NCBI RefSeq assembly: GCF_037126465.1
Contig: NW_026999401.1
Coordinates: forward strand, 332,501 to 396,500
Length of the DNA: 64,000 nucleotides
Direction: 5' to 3'
Source of the DNA: Ornithodoros turicata
Taxonomy: Eukaryota; Arthropoda; Arachnida; Ixodida; Argasidae
The first letter of the stretch is position 1. Each line of letters opens with the position of its first letter. Both the position numbers and the translations under genes were made by a program. Below are positions 1-11,990 of the stretch, piece by piece. The notes below the pieces were generated by a model, which worked only from the letters and a program-made list of their open reading frames with translations, was not told where the DNA came from and made no database searches.

Positions 1-1012
1 TGCTTTCTATGGCTGCAAAATATGACTTATTAGCATAATGCACATGTTTTTTTTTCTTCTTATGACAACGGTCAGCAGCACTGCTGGCATGGTCATGTGC
101 GGTAGGAAGAACATGTTTGTCGAGTGGAAGACTAAGTTCATTTCCGCATCGTACCAAAATTTAAGCTACACCATTTGTATGCGTGCGTAGAAAAGGGGCA
201 TGATCTTGCTGTCCGTCCCATTGACACACATGAATTTCCCGTATCTTACCCTCCTATAGTTGGTCAGTAAATTGCAATGGGGTCCTAAATTTTCTTTGCC
301 AGGTACATACTGGTATGTAGATGTCATTGCAAGAAAAATACTAAAGAGGATAATTCGACTTTCGACCTCTTATTGCATACAGAGGTTCAATCCGCCTTTT
401 CAAAAAGAGCTGGCGCCACCGCGCGGCTAACCCGCAAAGTAAAGTGGTAGGCAAGAGTGCAGCGCGTGAGCATGCTCGCTTCGCATCCACGATGGACATG
501 GAAGGCTATTTTCGTTCTGATATCAAGACTGCTGAGCCCCAGGAACCAACATAGACTACTCTGTGGCTCATCTCATAGAGTCAACAATACAACAATAGAC
601 TACTTAGGACACTCACTGTTTCAATACAAACTGGAGGAAGATCGTAAGCAGTTTGCTGTGGCGCAGCAGCGAGCAAATACAGGACTTCTTACGTGCAGAG
701 GATCTGCTATGCGCACGTCAAGCAAAAAAGCGATTTCCACTTACGAAGGGAGGAGCACAGTTGCAACATTGATGTCAGTAAACTGCGAGACAAGTTTTGT
801 GCAACTTTTTAAAGCACGTCACTTTTTATACCTGTCACTGCTGAGGAAATGCATGAACCGTACGTTGCCATTAAGATATGAAGAAATGATGTTGACCGTG
901 CACTACGATTTTTATGGTGCTGCGCTGCTATGATATACAATTATTTTTACAGTCTATTAGCGTTGGGGGAGAAGAAACGTTGTTCGACCTGCTGCAGGTT
1001 TGCATGATTAGT
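1..1012. other. Unassigned DNA
   Basis: No recognisable gene, RNA or repeat end was found. A plus-strand frame is open at 457-933 (158 codons), but the translation matches no family I know, has no domain pattern, and sits in composition like its surroundings. It is treated as chance. Confidence 0.5.
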
Positions 1013-1173
1013 GAGTTTTAGTGTATCGTACGCTGTCGCCTTTGCGTACGTAAGATATAGCGTTGCTGGTTCTGCGCACGTGCAAACCATAAAGAGAGCT
1101 TCGCGTATTGCACAGAACCATAACGCTATCGCCTGCATACGTATACGCGATAGCGTACGATGCACTAAAACTC
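1013..1173. mobile_element. Short foldback MITE
   Basis: The ends are imperfect inverted repeats. The left begins GAGTTTTAGTGTATCGTACG and the right ends with the complement CACTAAAACTC. The similarity extends inward through repeated GCGATAGCGTACG-like blocks on both sides. It has no coding capacity. I could not read a clear target duplication, so the superfamily is open. Confidence 0.6.
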
Positions 1174-3855
1174 TCTATTGTTGTTGTGTGCCGGGAGGTT
1201 TTCAATCCCGAAAAAAAAGGGGGGGGGACAGAGCACAAGGTAATCAAAGGTGCGTATGTTTCGTGTCAGTAGGCGAGAAAATGTTATTTTGTCTATTTTC
1301 ACGTGTTGTCGTCTGATATATCATAATATGTGTATGTATCGCCAGAAGATAAAAGTCCGTACTGCTTGTGCTGCTGAATTAGTGCTGCTGAGTAAGATAC
1401 CGCAGCAGTTGAAAAGGATCTGTTGAAAAAGCTGTTGCACGCGTAAAATTTGTGTACCAAACTGCGAAACAAAAATGTGCAACAAAGAGTTGCGGCGAAA
1501 GTTGAGAATAAGTGTCGTGGGTCTAGAACGCACAGTCCGCGCCCAAAGGCAAAAGAACTAGGACCATATGGATAATCCAGTCTGCAGGCTCCGGGTTTTC
1601 TGGTGTGGAGCACGTTCCCAGATTTAACAAAAAAAAAAAAAAAAAAAAACAGCGCGTGACCCTGATCTTTATACCAGTGCTGTCCATTGCAGCGCCCTAT
1701 TGACACTACATCGAATGCTGCTTCACTTGCCTTCGTGCTTCGCTACACCGGCAAAACAGAGCCGCGAGCTGCCCCGTGCCTACCAGATCGTTTCGGCATT
1801 CTGCCGCGCGGAGCGCAGCGGTCTTGCGCATGCGCTGTACACATTTTTTGAAAAGGCGGATTGAGGCCCGGTATTTCTTGGTAAGATGGTTCCCACACAC
1901 ATGCAAGGTAACTATTGGATGCTCTTTAGTCCATTGTTTGGGTGACATGCATTCGGTGACATTTGTACATAGGACCTTGTCTTTTAGTTGTTGTGTTTCG
2001 TAAAAGCCGTCTCCCCCTTCCCCTCGATTTGCATCATCCTGAAATCATCATCCTGCTCTGAAAGCCATCTCAAAAATTTTCCGTTCCGAACGCGTTGTGG
2101 AAGCAGGTAACTTAACTTGATGATTAACACGAAAATTTTCTCTGTGCGCGATGTTTTTCGTAGAAAAAAAGACACTTGAACATCGCCGCGCGTGTTCCCA
2201 CTCGACTCGCTCCTCCGGGTCAAACGAGGAGGAGAAAGAAAAAAACGTCATTGGTGACGTAATAAAAGTTGAAAGCGGCGACCGCGCTTCTATCCGGGTC
2301 AGTGCTGACTGGTTTTCTTTTCTTTCTTTCCGTTTTCTTTCACCCTGCTTTCTCTCTGACAAGGGATGAATAAGGGAGGACCTCGATATTCATGGTCGTG
2401 AAACCCCCGTTCTCAAAATTCATGTTCTGGAAACAAGGAAAAGGGGAAATGCTGCTTCGTAAGATGTTATGCCACGATTAAGAACATAACATCACTATTT
2501 AACCACTCAAATTCAGGAATTTTCTATATGTGTTCAAGTCGCCTTAGCGAACGAAAGACACATTTAGAAGCCATTTGCCTTAGCAGGGCGGCATGTTGGT
2601 TGGTTAGTTGTGTGCTTGCAATATTATGGGTGGGTTAGTCACAGTTTGCCGTTGGCAGTTTTCCGCGCGCAACATGTGCATTTTATAGTCAGCTAAAATT
2701 TACGCTAGTCACGTGTTGTTTCAGTGCACGCTGATATGACGTCGGACGCAAACTTAACCGGCGTTGTCGGTCATTATATGGTGGATAAAACTGATGCACT
2801 ATATGGTGACAAAACAAATGGCGCCGAGCACGGATGAACTCAAACTTGCGTGTCTGCGTCGCCCACATTTGTAGTCTGCATCGGCCAATTCTCGTTTAGC
2901 TCGATGGTTGGTAGGTTGACCATAAATTGCGGTGGTCTTATGACACTGCTTGGCTATGTTGATGTGTAACTCAGGCAATGAATGTTCAACTCCTGATGCC
3001 ACGATGTGCCGGCGACGGCATATTGCGATAGATTTCACTGGATTGTATCTGACAACGTATGGGCAAGAACACTCCTCCAGCTGAATAAGGAATTAACCGA
3101 ATGGCTAACAAAGTTGCTAGTTAAAGTGACGGGCACTAGTGATCATAGCGAATTAGTGATATAGCGTATATTGATATAATGACATAGCGGACGGAATTAG
3201 TGGTCATAGCCATGCAGCGATCATTTCGAGGCGTGAAGTGAAGCAGCGCTTAGTGCCGCACTGTGTTTATACGTATTGCCACCAACAACACAACAAGAAA
3301 CAGTCACCACGATAACGAACAGCATACAAAACACAGACACGGACAGAACAGCGTTCAACTGGCACCTGAAGTTTATTTTCATAATCCACCTACTCCGGAA
3401 GGTCGCTTTAGGGAAAGCAAGGTCAAGCGGGGAGAGGTTGACCGATTTTCGGTTGACTTCGCTCGGGGAGTTCAATGAGGAGGCCTCTACAATCTCACGG
3501 TCTAACCTTGAACAGTGTCTGTAGACCAGTCTGCGTTTACTGTATCTGATAAACAAAAGAAAAAGCAAAAGAAACTTCGTCCACCGTTGCAGCGGGGTTC
3601 CGAGTGAAAAATAGCAGACGACGTTCTTCGAAACCAATCAGGGGCTCCACCTTTCTGACGTCAAAATGACGCAAGCGGCTCGACGGCTCGTTCCGGGTAT
3701 TGCCACCGTTGCGCACGGTCGCGATTTTCAAAATCGAATTCTGCGATATTTATGCACCTGTTGGTAGTATTACTTCGCATGGTGCATTTTAATATGCTTA
3801 TTAACCACTTGGTTCAAAAAAATGCTAGTGATTAAAGTGCTTTCCTAGCTCCTTT
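1174..3855. other. Unassigned DNA left of the Merlin element
   Basis: This is AT-rich DNA with a poly(A) run at about 1628-1649 and poly-G/poly-A patches near 1210-1226. Open frames are short and overlap on both strands. One minus frame near 3221-3637 has a hydrophobic stretch but no family resemblance. No gene can be supported. Confidence 0.5.
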
Positions 3856-3863
3856 AAGGTAAG

Positions 3864-4700
3864 GACTATCCTTGACTTTGCTGACCAAGAGCGAGGGAGG
3901 CTCCGCCCCCAAATGGCGCGCCAATAGGAGGACTCGGGAGGCGGAGCGCTGCGGCCTCTGCTCTTGCCTAATAGATGGCGCATCGGTAGCGCTCGGATCG
4001 GGATATGTGAGCCGCTGTCGTCTGCTTCTTCCGGTAGAGCTACGACCTTGAAGCCTCTGCTCTCGCGTAAGAGATGGCGCTACATTGGCGCTCGGTAAGG
4101 GCACGTGTGGTCGTCCCAACTTTGAGCCTCGACCTTGAGACTGGCCGGTAACCTAAATTCCGATGACGCGGCGATTGCAAACCATAGTGCGTAGTTTTGA
4201 CGATAATGCTTCATGGATGTATTGTTTTGGCCAGTTCGACGTTTATGAAAACGGAAAGAAATGTTGCTGCTTTTGTTCTACTCCTCGCACTGAAATAAAC
4301 CATTTAAAATAGTTGTACTGTGTGTGTGTGTGTTTTTTTTTTTCCTTTTCGTAAGTAGTTACGCAAGTATACTGCGTAGTTTTGACGATTATGCTTCATG
4401 GATGTGTCATTACATTACCAAACTTTTGGCCAGTTCGACGTTTCGCTCTGCTCTTATGCGTGAACATTGCCTCAACTCGTGAAAAAGGAAAGAAATGTTG
4501 CTGCTTTTGTTCTACACCTCGCACTTAAATAAATCATTTAAAGTAATTGTACTGTTTGTGTGTCTTTTTCTTTCTTTTTGTAAGTAGTTACGAAGTATGT
4601 AAAAAGGAAAGAAATGTTGCTGCTTGTTCTACTCCTCAAACTGAACTAAATCCTTTGAAATAATTATACCCTGTGTTCCTTGTTTCTTCCCCTTTTTGTA
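3864..4700. repeat. Left inverted end of the Merlin element
   Basis: The outer ~330 bp match, in inverse orientation, 12060-12137 plus 13068-13329 on the right. Inside that are about two diverged copies of the subterminal unit, recognisable by CGTAGTTTTGACGAT, GGCCAGTTCGACGTTT and AAGGAAAGAAATGTTGCTGC. A derived T-rich segment ends near 4700. Confidence 0.85.
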
Positions 4701-5135
4701 AGTAGTTACGGAAGAAAATAAAACACCGTTTGATCGAGACGGCAGCGGTCGTTTGATCGATTGTTTTATTCGTTCGCTTGGAGGGTTGATGTTTCACTCT
4801 GTGTAATCCGCTCGCCCATAAACACATTCGTCATCCTAATCCACTTTTTCGCATCCAGAAAGCGATCTGATGGTGTGCTTTTTTTTTTTTTTTTTTTTGC
4901 TATTTATTTGCATTAAGTGCTGAAACTGCGTTTGCACGAGCTTTGAAAGTAAAGTTAGACGTTTAACTCCACTCTCCTCCTCGTGGCTGATACTGCCTGA
5001 GCGCATTGCTAAAAGTACGCCCAAACATTTCATTTCCGCAACCCGGGACAATTTATTCCTACGCCCACGCTAACGTGAGACATGATATGCAGAAGGTATC
5101 AGGGCCTTGGAGAATTGCTTCTTAATCTTGTCACG

Positions 5136-5166
5136 TTGTCTGTGTGTTCTCAGAACACACAGACAA
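5136..5166. repeat. Perfect short inverted repeat
   Basis: Arms of 15 bp (TTGTCTGTGTGTTCT and its exact complement) are separated by one base. Its function is unknown; it lies inside the Merlin element. Confidence 0.8.
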
Positions 5167-5394
5167 TCATACAGACTTTCCCAAATTGGAGTTCTAATTT
5201 CTCTTCTCGCTTCCAAGACTTAAGCAACGGGGGTGGCGATGCCCTCATTCGCACATTGTGCTGTTTTCTAGACGGGCGGAAATCCCTGAACACACGGGAT
5301 GAGCGACCTGTAGCCTCTAACCATGACACCCTTCACCGCTGGAGGCTACAATGTGGAACTCGAGAGAAGCCCACAAATATGGGAGGATGAGATA

Positions 5395-5541
5395 TGTGTA
5401 CTTAAGCGTATTTTAAATACAAATACGCCTAAAACGGTATTTAAATATAAATACATTTTTCTTGCCTGTATTTAAATACGTATTTTAAATACATGTATTT
5501 ATATTTTAAATACAAAGTGTTTAAATACTGCCCATCCCTGG
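5395..5541. repeat. TTTAAATAC-rich hAT-like end
   Basis: Repeated GTATTTAAATAC motifs finish in ATACTGCCCATCCCTGG, which read in reverse resembles hAT-type ends starting CCAGGGATGGGCAGTATTTA. No opposite end or target duplication was found, so this is probably one end of a broken element. Confidence 0.45.
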
Positions 5542-6659
5542 TGTTCTGTTTCATGAGCTATCCACAATGCCGCTCCTGTATTTTTGGAAGCATAGAACCC
5601 CGCCGAACCATTATTTCAGCCCTCTACAACCAGGGGCCATAGGCTAAGCCCAGTGCTTGTGCATTCTTTCCGGAACCCGGTGCAGAGCAGCCTGTGGCAC
5701 TGACTGTTGTCTGAGTTAAGGGACACAAACCCGTTTTCTTCCGACAGTACTTAAAGTAAAATCAGTTCAAGCAAAGATACTTAATTAAGTACCATTTAGC
5801 TATCGAGCCTCTCTTCGGACGCGGGATCATTTTTTTCGGAACCCGCCGCTGCTGCGGTCCCCCCCCCCCTTTTGTCTGCTTCTGATTCAAGTGGACTTTG
5901 TTTCATCCATTTTTTGTGTAAATTAAGTCGTATTTATAAGATTAGTGTTGTCATACATATGTTGAAATTTTGTTTACCCTGCACGATCTAACGCTTAGAA
6001 AGAAACGAGGCACATCTGCAATATTGGGTATTGCCACATGAAAGGTCTTTTTCGTACTATCGAACGATAGCGTCCTCACCATTCTGGGACGAAGAGTTAC
6101 TAAGATACGCTGATTAAACTTTGTGTTGTTTTGTATATATGTGTGTGTGTGTGCGTGTTTCCCTGTATGCACTTTAAAATTTTCCGGAAAAGTAACTACG
6201 CGCGACAGCCATGTGGTAATGACCTGTCGCAAAGTCCATACTCTTGTCTTGTCTATAATCCTAAAGATATTTCGGTTACTTTACCGAGAAGAAGCAGCTT
6301 CAAGAAGCAGTACAAGGTTCGATTTTAAAAATGTTCTTATGACCGCATATATTTATTATCCTCTGACAAGACGCAATAAAAAGCGCTTCGATCCATGTCT
6401 CACGGCCAAAGATCTCTAAATACGCAGTTGACATCGGAGTTGAAACCGGAAAAAGTAAAAGAAAACACTTTGTTTTCTGAGTTTGTTTCCAACAATATAC
6501 GTTCAAGCAACAATGCTTACCGGTTGCAATTGGCCGAATTTGGAAAACGTTCGATGTATAACGCGCACGAGTGCATGACGCGCACCGCAATGCTGCTACA
6601 AGTTTACTGCCACCAGCATGCACAATAATAGAAGGCGGTGTATCATTGATGGATATGCT

Positions 6660-6773
6660 TTATTTGAAACACACCGATGCAACAGAGTCGGTGTCATAGT
6701 ATACTTCAGTCTTCTCTCCGCTTTCCGTTTCGCGCCACTTCTCAATCATGCCATGCGCGAAGTCCAAGAACAT
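6660..6773 (-). pseudogene. Possible PolB motif-C fragment (Polinton-like)
   Basis: This 37-codon minus-strand frame ends in TAA, overlapping an AATAAA signal. It contains VYYDTDSV preceded by FLDFAHGMIEKW. In family-B DNA polymerases, including the protein-primed enzymes of Polintons and some DNA viruses, motif C is YxDTDS, often about 20-25 residues after a hydrophobic LD segment. That is the whole resemblance. There is a stop just upstream, and no other polymerase motif was found nearby in any frame. It may be a relic fragment or chance. Confidence 0.25.
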
Positions 6774-7177
6774 GAAAAACCCAATTCAAAAACAAATGCG
6801 GCCAGTGCGTTTACAAAACTGAGCAGCGTTTTATATTCTTTGTTGGTGAGTTCAGTTCAACCAGATCTCACACACTTTTAACCGTTTATGAAGTCCAGTG
6901 CCCTTTCGCCGGTTTTGTCAACTGACCGTAAGAGATTTGTGAGAAACTCACAGCACACCCTTGAAGACGCTAGTACGGCACCGTCCTGAAAAGGAACTCT
7001 GCAGGAAAATATTTCCGCGTGTTACGCGCACCGTTAGATAACGCGCAGGACTTCTTCCGAGCACTTTTTTTGCTGTATTACGCGTGCGTTATACACCGGA
7101 AAATACGGTATATTTTTTCCTTCTTTCTTTTTAACTTACGCCCTAGTTCTTCGTATGCCGACGACTCCCTTCGTACT

Positions 7178-7345
7178 TGGTTTCTTTGTGCACAATGGTA
7201 AATGTGGGCATGTAGTCCAGACAGTAGGTTCCTAAAGGGGTAAGACCGTTTAGGAACCTTCCTTCATTGCTCTCTTTTTCTTTCACCCATTTGTATACTG
7301 TCTGGACTACATGCCGACATTGACCATTGTGCACAAGGAAACCGA
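7178..7345. repeat. Long imperfect hairpin upstream of the transposase
   Basis: The left arm, containing TTTGTGCACAATGG and GCATGTAGTCCAGACAGTA, is repeated in inverse orientation ending near 7345. A second small hairpin (GGTTCCTAAA / TTTAGGAACC) lies between the arms. It could form a double-stranded RNA foldback if transcribed. Confidence 0.8.
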
Positions 7346-7367
7346 ATGTCTCCGGTGTCTTCTCAGC

Positions 7368-7435
7368 CGGAGTCTTCGACCTCTTCGGGAGGACGCTTTC
7401 TTTCAAGCGTCCTCCCGAAGAGGTCGAAGACTCCG
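7368..7435. repeat. Perfect 31-bp-arm hairpin
   Basis: The arms at 7368-7398 and 7405-7435 are exact complements around the 6-base loop TCTTTC. It lies about 100 bp upstream of the transposase start, so it could affect the transposase 5' leader or promoter. Confidence 0.9.
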
Positions 7436-7534
7436 TCTGGATATGCACTATAAAGACCGTACGTGACCGCATATAGTGTCACTCTTGTCTTGGAACATGT
7501 TTCATCCGAAGAGTCTCGTTGCTGCTTAACTGTC

Positions 7535-9311
7535 ATGGAGATCAGCTCAGACGTGCTGCAGGATATCGCTGCCCAAAGTAAGATAATCAGTTTCATAATT
7601 TCTTAAATGAAAAGTCGTGAAAATGGTCACTGATATTGTTGAGTGATACTCATCTATTCCTCCCGGTTTTTATGAAATTGCATTTTTATGAAATTGCAAA
7701 TTTATTTGCATTAGGTCAACCTGAGGTCATCAGATGGCTCATGGAGCAAGGTGCACTGCGTAGCGACATGCGTTGCAGACTATGCAATCGTCCTGCGACG
7801 CTGTTCAGCCCGGCTACGGGTACGGCAAGATGGAGGTGCAGGAACCACGGCCACAACTGGGGGGAATCTGTCTTTCATGATTCCATGTTCAGGAAGTATA
7901 AGATTCCACTGAGACTCGCCCTGAAGCTGATGCATATCTTCGCTCATGACCGGCACACGTACAAGTATTTAACCCTGGAGTGTTCGAGAACTGCCAGAAA
8001 AATAGCGGATCGGACGATCGTTCGCTGGCTGTCCTTGTGCCGATCCGTCGTGTCCGTGGCCATTCAAAGACAGATTGCAGCAGAAGGTAAAATTGGTGGA
8101 AGGGGAAAGATCGTAGAAATCGACGAAAGTCTCTTCGGCAAGCGGAAGTACCACAGAGGTCGTGTCAGGAAAGGTCATTGGGTTCTGGGCATGGTAGAAA
8201 GGGAAGTCAACCCAAACGCCAAGCGCAAAGGAGGCAAGCTGAGGGTTGTAGTTTGTCCTAACAACAAGCGGGACAAAGCCACCCTTATACCGCTTATCGG
8301 ACGCTACATCAAGAGAGGGACAACCATAATCACGGACTGCTGGGGTGGCTACAGAAACCTCGAAACTCTAGGTGAAAACCCTGAGCAATGGAGACGACGT
8401 GGGAGGCGGAAGTACTACACCCACAAAGTTGTCAATCACCGGGTTGAGTTCGTTACAGGACCGAATCGTGAGGTTCATACGCAGACCATAGAGTCCACCT
8501 GGCGCGTACTTAAACGGTCGCTTCATCGTGGAGGCCCTCAAAGGAAAGACATTCAACGCTATTTGGACGAACAGCTGTGGCGGAGGCATGTTCAGAGGAT
8601 GGGACTTGACCCGTTCATCAACTTCTTGGAGTGTGTTGGTACAGCAAAAAGTCGCGTCTTCTCGGGAACAGAGGGGCTCCGATACCAAACACGTCCCGTC
8701 TCTCGCAACCAGAACTTGGGCCATCATCCAGCACGCTCTCAACGACGACACAGTACTGTACCTAGCCACAGGCGTACTATTACGGCTGTCATACCACGTG
8801 TGCCAACTTCCATGGCAGGCGTCGTCGGTACTACAGGTATGTTTTTCATTTTCGTCGCTATTTGTTTGTTCAATTGTTCAGTAAGCAAATCTGACCGCCG
8901 GCATCTCACATCATTCCTATTTTTCAACCATCAGAGCGTGCGGGTCCTTCTCTGCCACAGACCAACGCCGCGACTACAGCTGTAACGGTTTCTGCACGCC
9001 CAGGTTCGAATGCGCAGGCAGTTCGGCGGGTACAAACTGCACGAAGACATCGGATGCAGCAGGTCTCACCTTACTCGCGACCGAACGCGTCAAGCGCGGC
9101 TCCAGCTGTTACGGCGACTCTAAGCAATACAAACAACGTTCCCGTCATTGTAAGTTTGGCCACCGCACCTTTCCCAGTGCAGGTAATGCCGACGCCCATA
9201 ATTCTTTTGCATCCCGGGTTCGGATACCAACACCCACTACCCCTGGGTTTTAACGTCCCTCATGGCGGTGTGGCTTTCCCCCTGCAAAACACCAGTTTCA
9301 TTGTACAGTAG
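7535..9311 (+). CDS. Merlin transposase (ISXO2/IS1016-like DDE), spliced
   Basis: Three exons are inferred: 7535-7577, 7715-8836 and 8935-9311. Both introns are GT-AG with matching phase, and the product is about 513 residues. Exon 1 supplies the start MEISSDVLQDIAAQ. The unspliced frame also begins at 7636, but its first residues are poorly supported. A zinc-ribbon-like set C35, C38, C56, H59 precedes the catalytic domain. The catalytic acids are D151 (in VEIDESLFGKRK), D222 (in IITDCWGGY) and E274 (in HTQTIESTW), the IS1016/ISXO2 signature used by Merlin. The D222-E274 spacing is longer than I recall for the family, apparently through a basic insert GENPEQWRRRGRRKYY. The C-terminal exon is a low-complexity Pro/Val/Thr-rich tail. 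AATAAA follows at 9355. The frame is intact, so the transposase may be active. Confidence 0.93.
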
Positions 9312-9354
9312 CAAGTAACAACATTAAGACATGGATGTGCCCAAGCTGCTAGTC

Positions 9355-9360
9355 AATAAA
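9355..9360 (+). terminator. Poly(A) signal of the transposase gene
   Basis: AATAAA lies 44 bp after the stop codon at 9309-9311. Confidence 0.7.
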
Positions 9361-9959
9361 CGGACGTTTAACTACCTACTCTTTGTGGTTTGTTTCTTTT
9401 CGCTTCAATCATTATCTCCGAAGGGCAAGAGCAGCATTTTCATTACAACCGGGCGACGAACATTACGGTGCACGGACATTTCGGTGCATGTCGGTGCGCA
9501 GCATGTCGGTGCAACATGTCGGTGCGCGGACAACAGGGAAGAAAAAGAAAAAAGAAAGGCGTTGGTAACTTGGCGTACTTCCGTAACTACTTACAAAAAA
9601 GAAAGAAGAAAAAGAAACAGACACAGTACAATTATTTCAAATTATTTATTTCTGTACGAGGAGTAGAACAAGCAGCAACATTTCTTTACTTTTTGCATAC
9701 TTCCGTAACAACTTACGCAGGTTTAGCAGTTAATGCAAATAAATAGCAAAAAAGAAACAGAGGCACACACAGTACAATTATTTTAAATGATTTATTTCAG
9801 TGTGAGGAGTAGAACAAAAGCAGCAACGTTTCTTTCCTTTTTCATGAGCTGAGACAATATTCACGCATAAGAGCGGAGCGAAACGTCGAACTGGCCAAAA
9901 ATTTGGTAATGTAATGGCACATCCATGAAGCATAATCGTCAAAACTACGCAGTATACTT

Positions 9960-11990
9960 GCGTAACTACTTACAAAAAGAAAAAAAAAAGAAGCACACAG
10001 TACAATTATTTTAAATGGTTTATTTCAGTGTGAGGAGTAGAACAAAAGCAGCAACGTTTCTTTCCTTTTTCATGAGCTGAGACAATATTCACGCATAAGA
10101 GCGGAGCGAAACGTCGAACTGGCCAAAAATTTGGTAATGTAATGGCACATCCATGAAGCATAATCGTCAAAACTACGCAGTATACTTGCGTAACTACTTA
10201 CAAAAAGAAAAAAAAAAGAAGCACACAGTACAATTATTTTAAATGGTTTATTTCAGTGTGAGGAGTAGAACAAAAGCAGCAACGTTTCTTTCCTTTTTCA
10301 TGAGCTGAGACAATATTCACGCATAAGAGCGGAGCGAAACGTCGAACTGGCCAAAAATTTGGTAATGTAATGGCACATCCATGAAGCATAATCGTCAAAA
10401 CTACGCAGTATACTTGCGTAACTACTTACAAAAAGAAAAAAAAAAGAAGCACACAGTACAATTATTTTAAATGGTTTATTTCAGTGTGAGGAGTAGAACA
10501 AAAGCAGCAACGTTTCTTTCCTTTTTCATGAGCTGAGACAATATTCACGCATAAGAGCGGAGCGAAACGTCGAACTGGCCAAAAATTTGGTAATGTAATG
10601 GCACATCCATGAAGCATAATCGTCAAAACTACGCAGTATACTTGCGTAACTACTTACAAAAAGAAAAAAAAAAGAAGCACACAGTACAATTATTTTAAAT
10701 GGTTTATTTCAGTGTGAGGAGTAGAACAAAAGCAGCAACGTTTCTTTCCTTTTTCATGAGCTGAGACAATATTCACGCATAAGAGCGGAGCGAAACGTCG
10801 AACTGGCCAAAAATTTGGTAATGTAATGGCACATCCATGAAGCATAATCGTCAAAACTACGCAGTATACTTGCGTAACTACTTACAAAAAGAAAAAAAAA
10901 GAAGCACACAGTACAATTATTTTAAATGATTTATTTCAGTGTGAGGAGTAGAACAAAAGCAGCAACGTTTCTTTCCTTTTTCATGAGCTGAGACAATATT
11001 CACGCATAAGAGCGGAGCGAAACGTCGAACTGGCCAAAAATTTGGTAATGTAATGGCACATCCATGAAGCATAATCGTCAAAACTACGCAGTACACTTGC
11101 GTAACTACTTACAAAAAGAAAAAAAAAAGAAGCACACAGTACAATTATTTTAAATGATTTATTTCAGTGTGAGGAGTAGAACAAAAGCAGCAACATTTCT
11201 TTCCTTTTTCATGAGCTGAGACAATATTCACGCATAAGAGCGGAGCGAAACGTCGAACTGGCCAAAAATTTGGTAATGTAATGGCACATCCATGAAGCAT
11301 AATCGTCAAAACTACGCAGTATACTTGCGTAACTACTTACAAAAAGAAAAAAAAAAGAAAGAAAAACACAGTACAATTATTTTAAATGAAGAGCGGAGCG
11401 AAACGTCGAACTGGCCAAAAATTTGGTAATGTAATGACACATCCATGAAGCATAATCGTCAAAACTACGCAGTACACTTGCGTAACTACTTACAAAAAGA
11501 AAAAAAAGAAAGAAAAACACAGTACAATTATTTTAAATGAAGAGCGGAGCGAAACGTCGAACTGGCCAAAAATTTGGTAATGTAATGACACATCCATGAA
11601 GCATAATCGTCAAAACTACGCAGTACACTTGCGTAACTACTTACAAAAAGAAAAAAAAAGAAAGAAAAACACAGTACAATTATTTTAAATGAAGAGCGGA
11701 GCGAAACGTCGAACTGGCCAAAAATTTGGTAATGTAATGACACATCCATGAAGCAAAATCGTCAAAACTACGCAGTACACTTGCGTAACTACTTACAAAA
11801 AGAAAAAAAAGAAAGAAAAACACAGTACAATTATTTTAAATGAAGAGCGGAGCGAAACGTCGAACTGGCCAAAAATTTGGTAATGTAATGACACATCCAT
11901 GAAGCATAATCGTCAAAACTACGCAGTACACTTGCGTAACTACTTACAAAAAGAAAAAAAAGAGAAGCACACAGTACAATTATTTTAAAT
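9960..11990. repeat. Subterminal tandem array of the Merlin element
   Basis: Units beginning GCGTAACTACTTACAAAAAG start at 9960, 10188, 10416, 10644, 10872 and 11099, giving six near-identical units of 227-228 bp. A second series starts at 11327, 11480, 11631, 11783 and 11934, giving shortened units of 151-153 bp that lack a central segment. More diverged units lie at 9570-9960. The same unit occurs inverted in about two copies at the left end, so the right array has expanded asymmetrically and in two steps. The near-identity implies recent amplification. Confidence 0.93.

Larger units (their letters stand above)
4700..7177. other. Merlin interior without a clear gene
   Basis: This is about 2.5 kb of cargo-like DNA inside the transposon. 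It holds a perfect 15-bp-arm hairpin at 5136-5166, a TTTAAATAC-rich segment at 5395-5540, homopolymer tracts, and a short minus-strand frame at 6660-6773 resembling a family-B DNA polymerase motif. No intact gene was recognised. Confidence 0.5.

Noticed and set aside
457..933. 158-codon open frame
   Set aside because: No family resemblance, no codon or splice support; isolated in repeat-rich DNA.
3221..3637. Minus-strand frame with a hydrophobic segment
   Set aside because: No start context, splice support or family resemblance; likely chance or repeat-derived.
9960..11990. CRISPR-like or satellite array
   Set aside because: Units are contiguous without unique spacers and match the Merlin ends; this is a eukaryotic transposon array.
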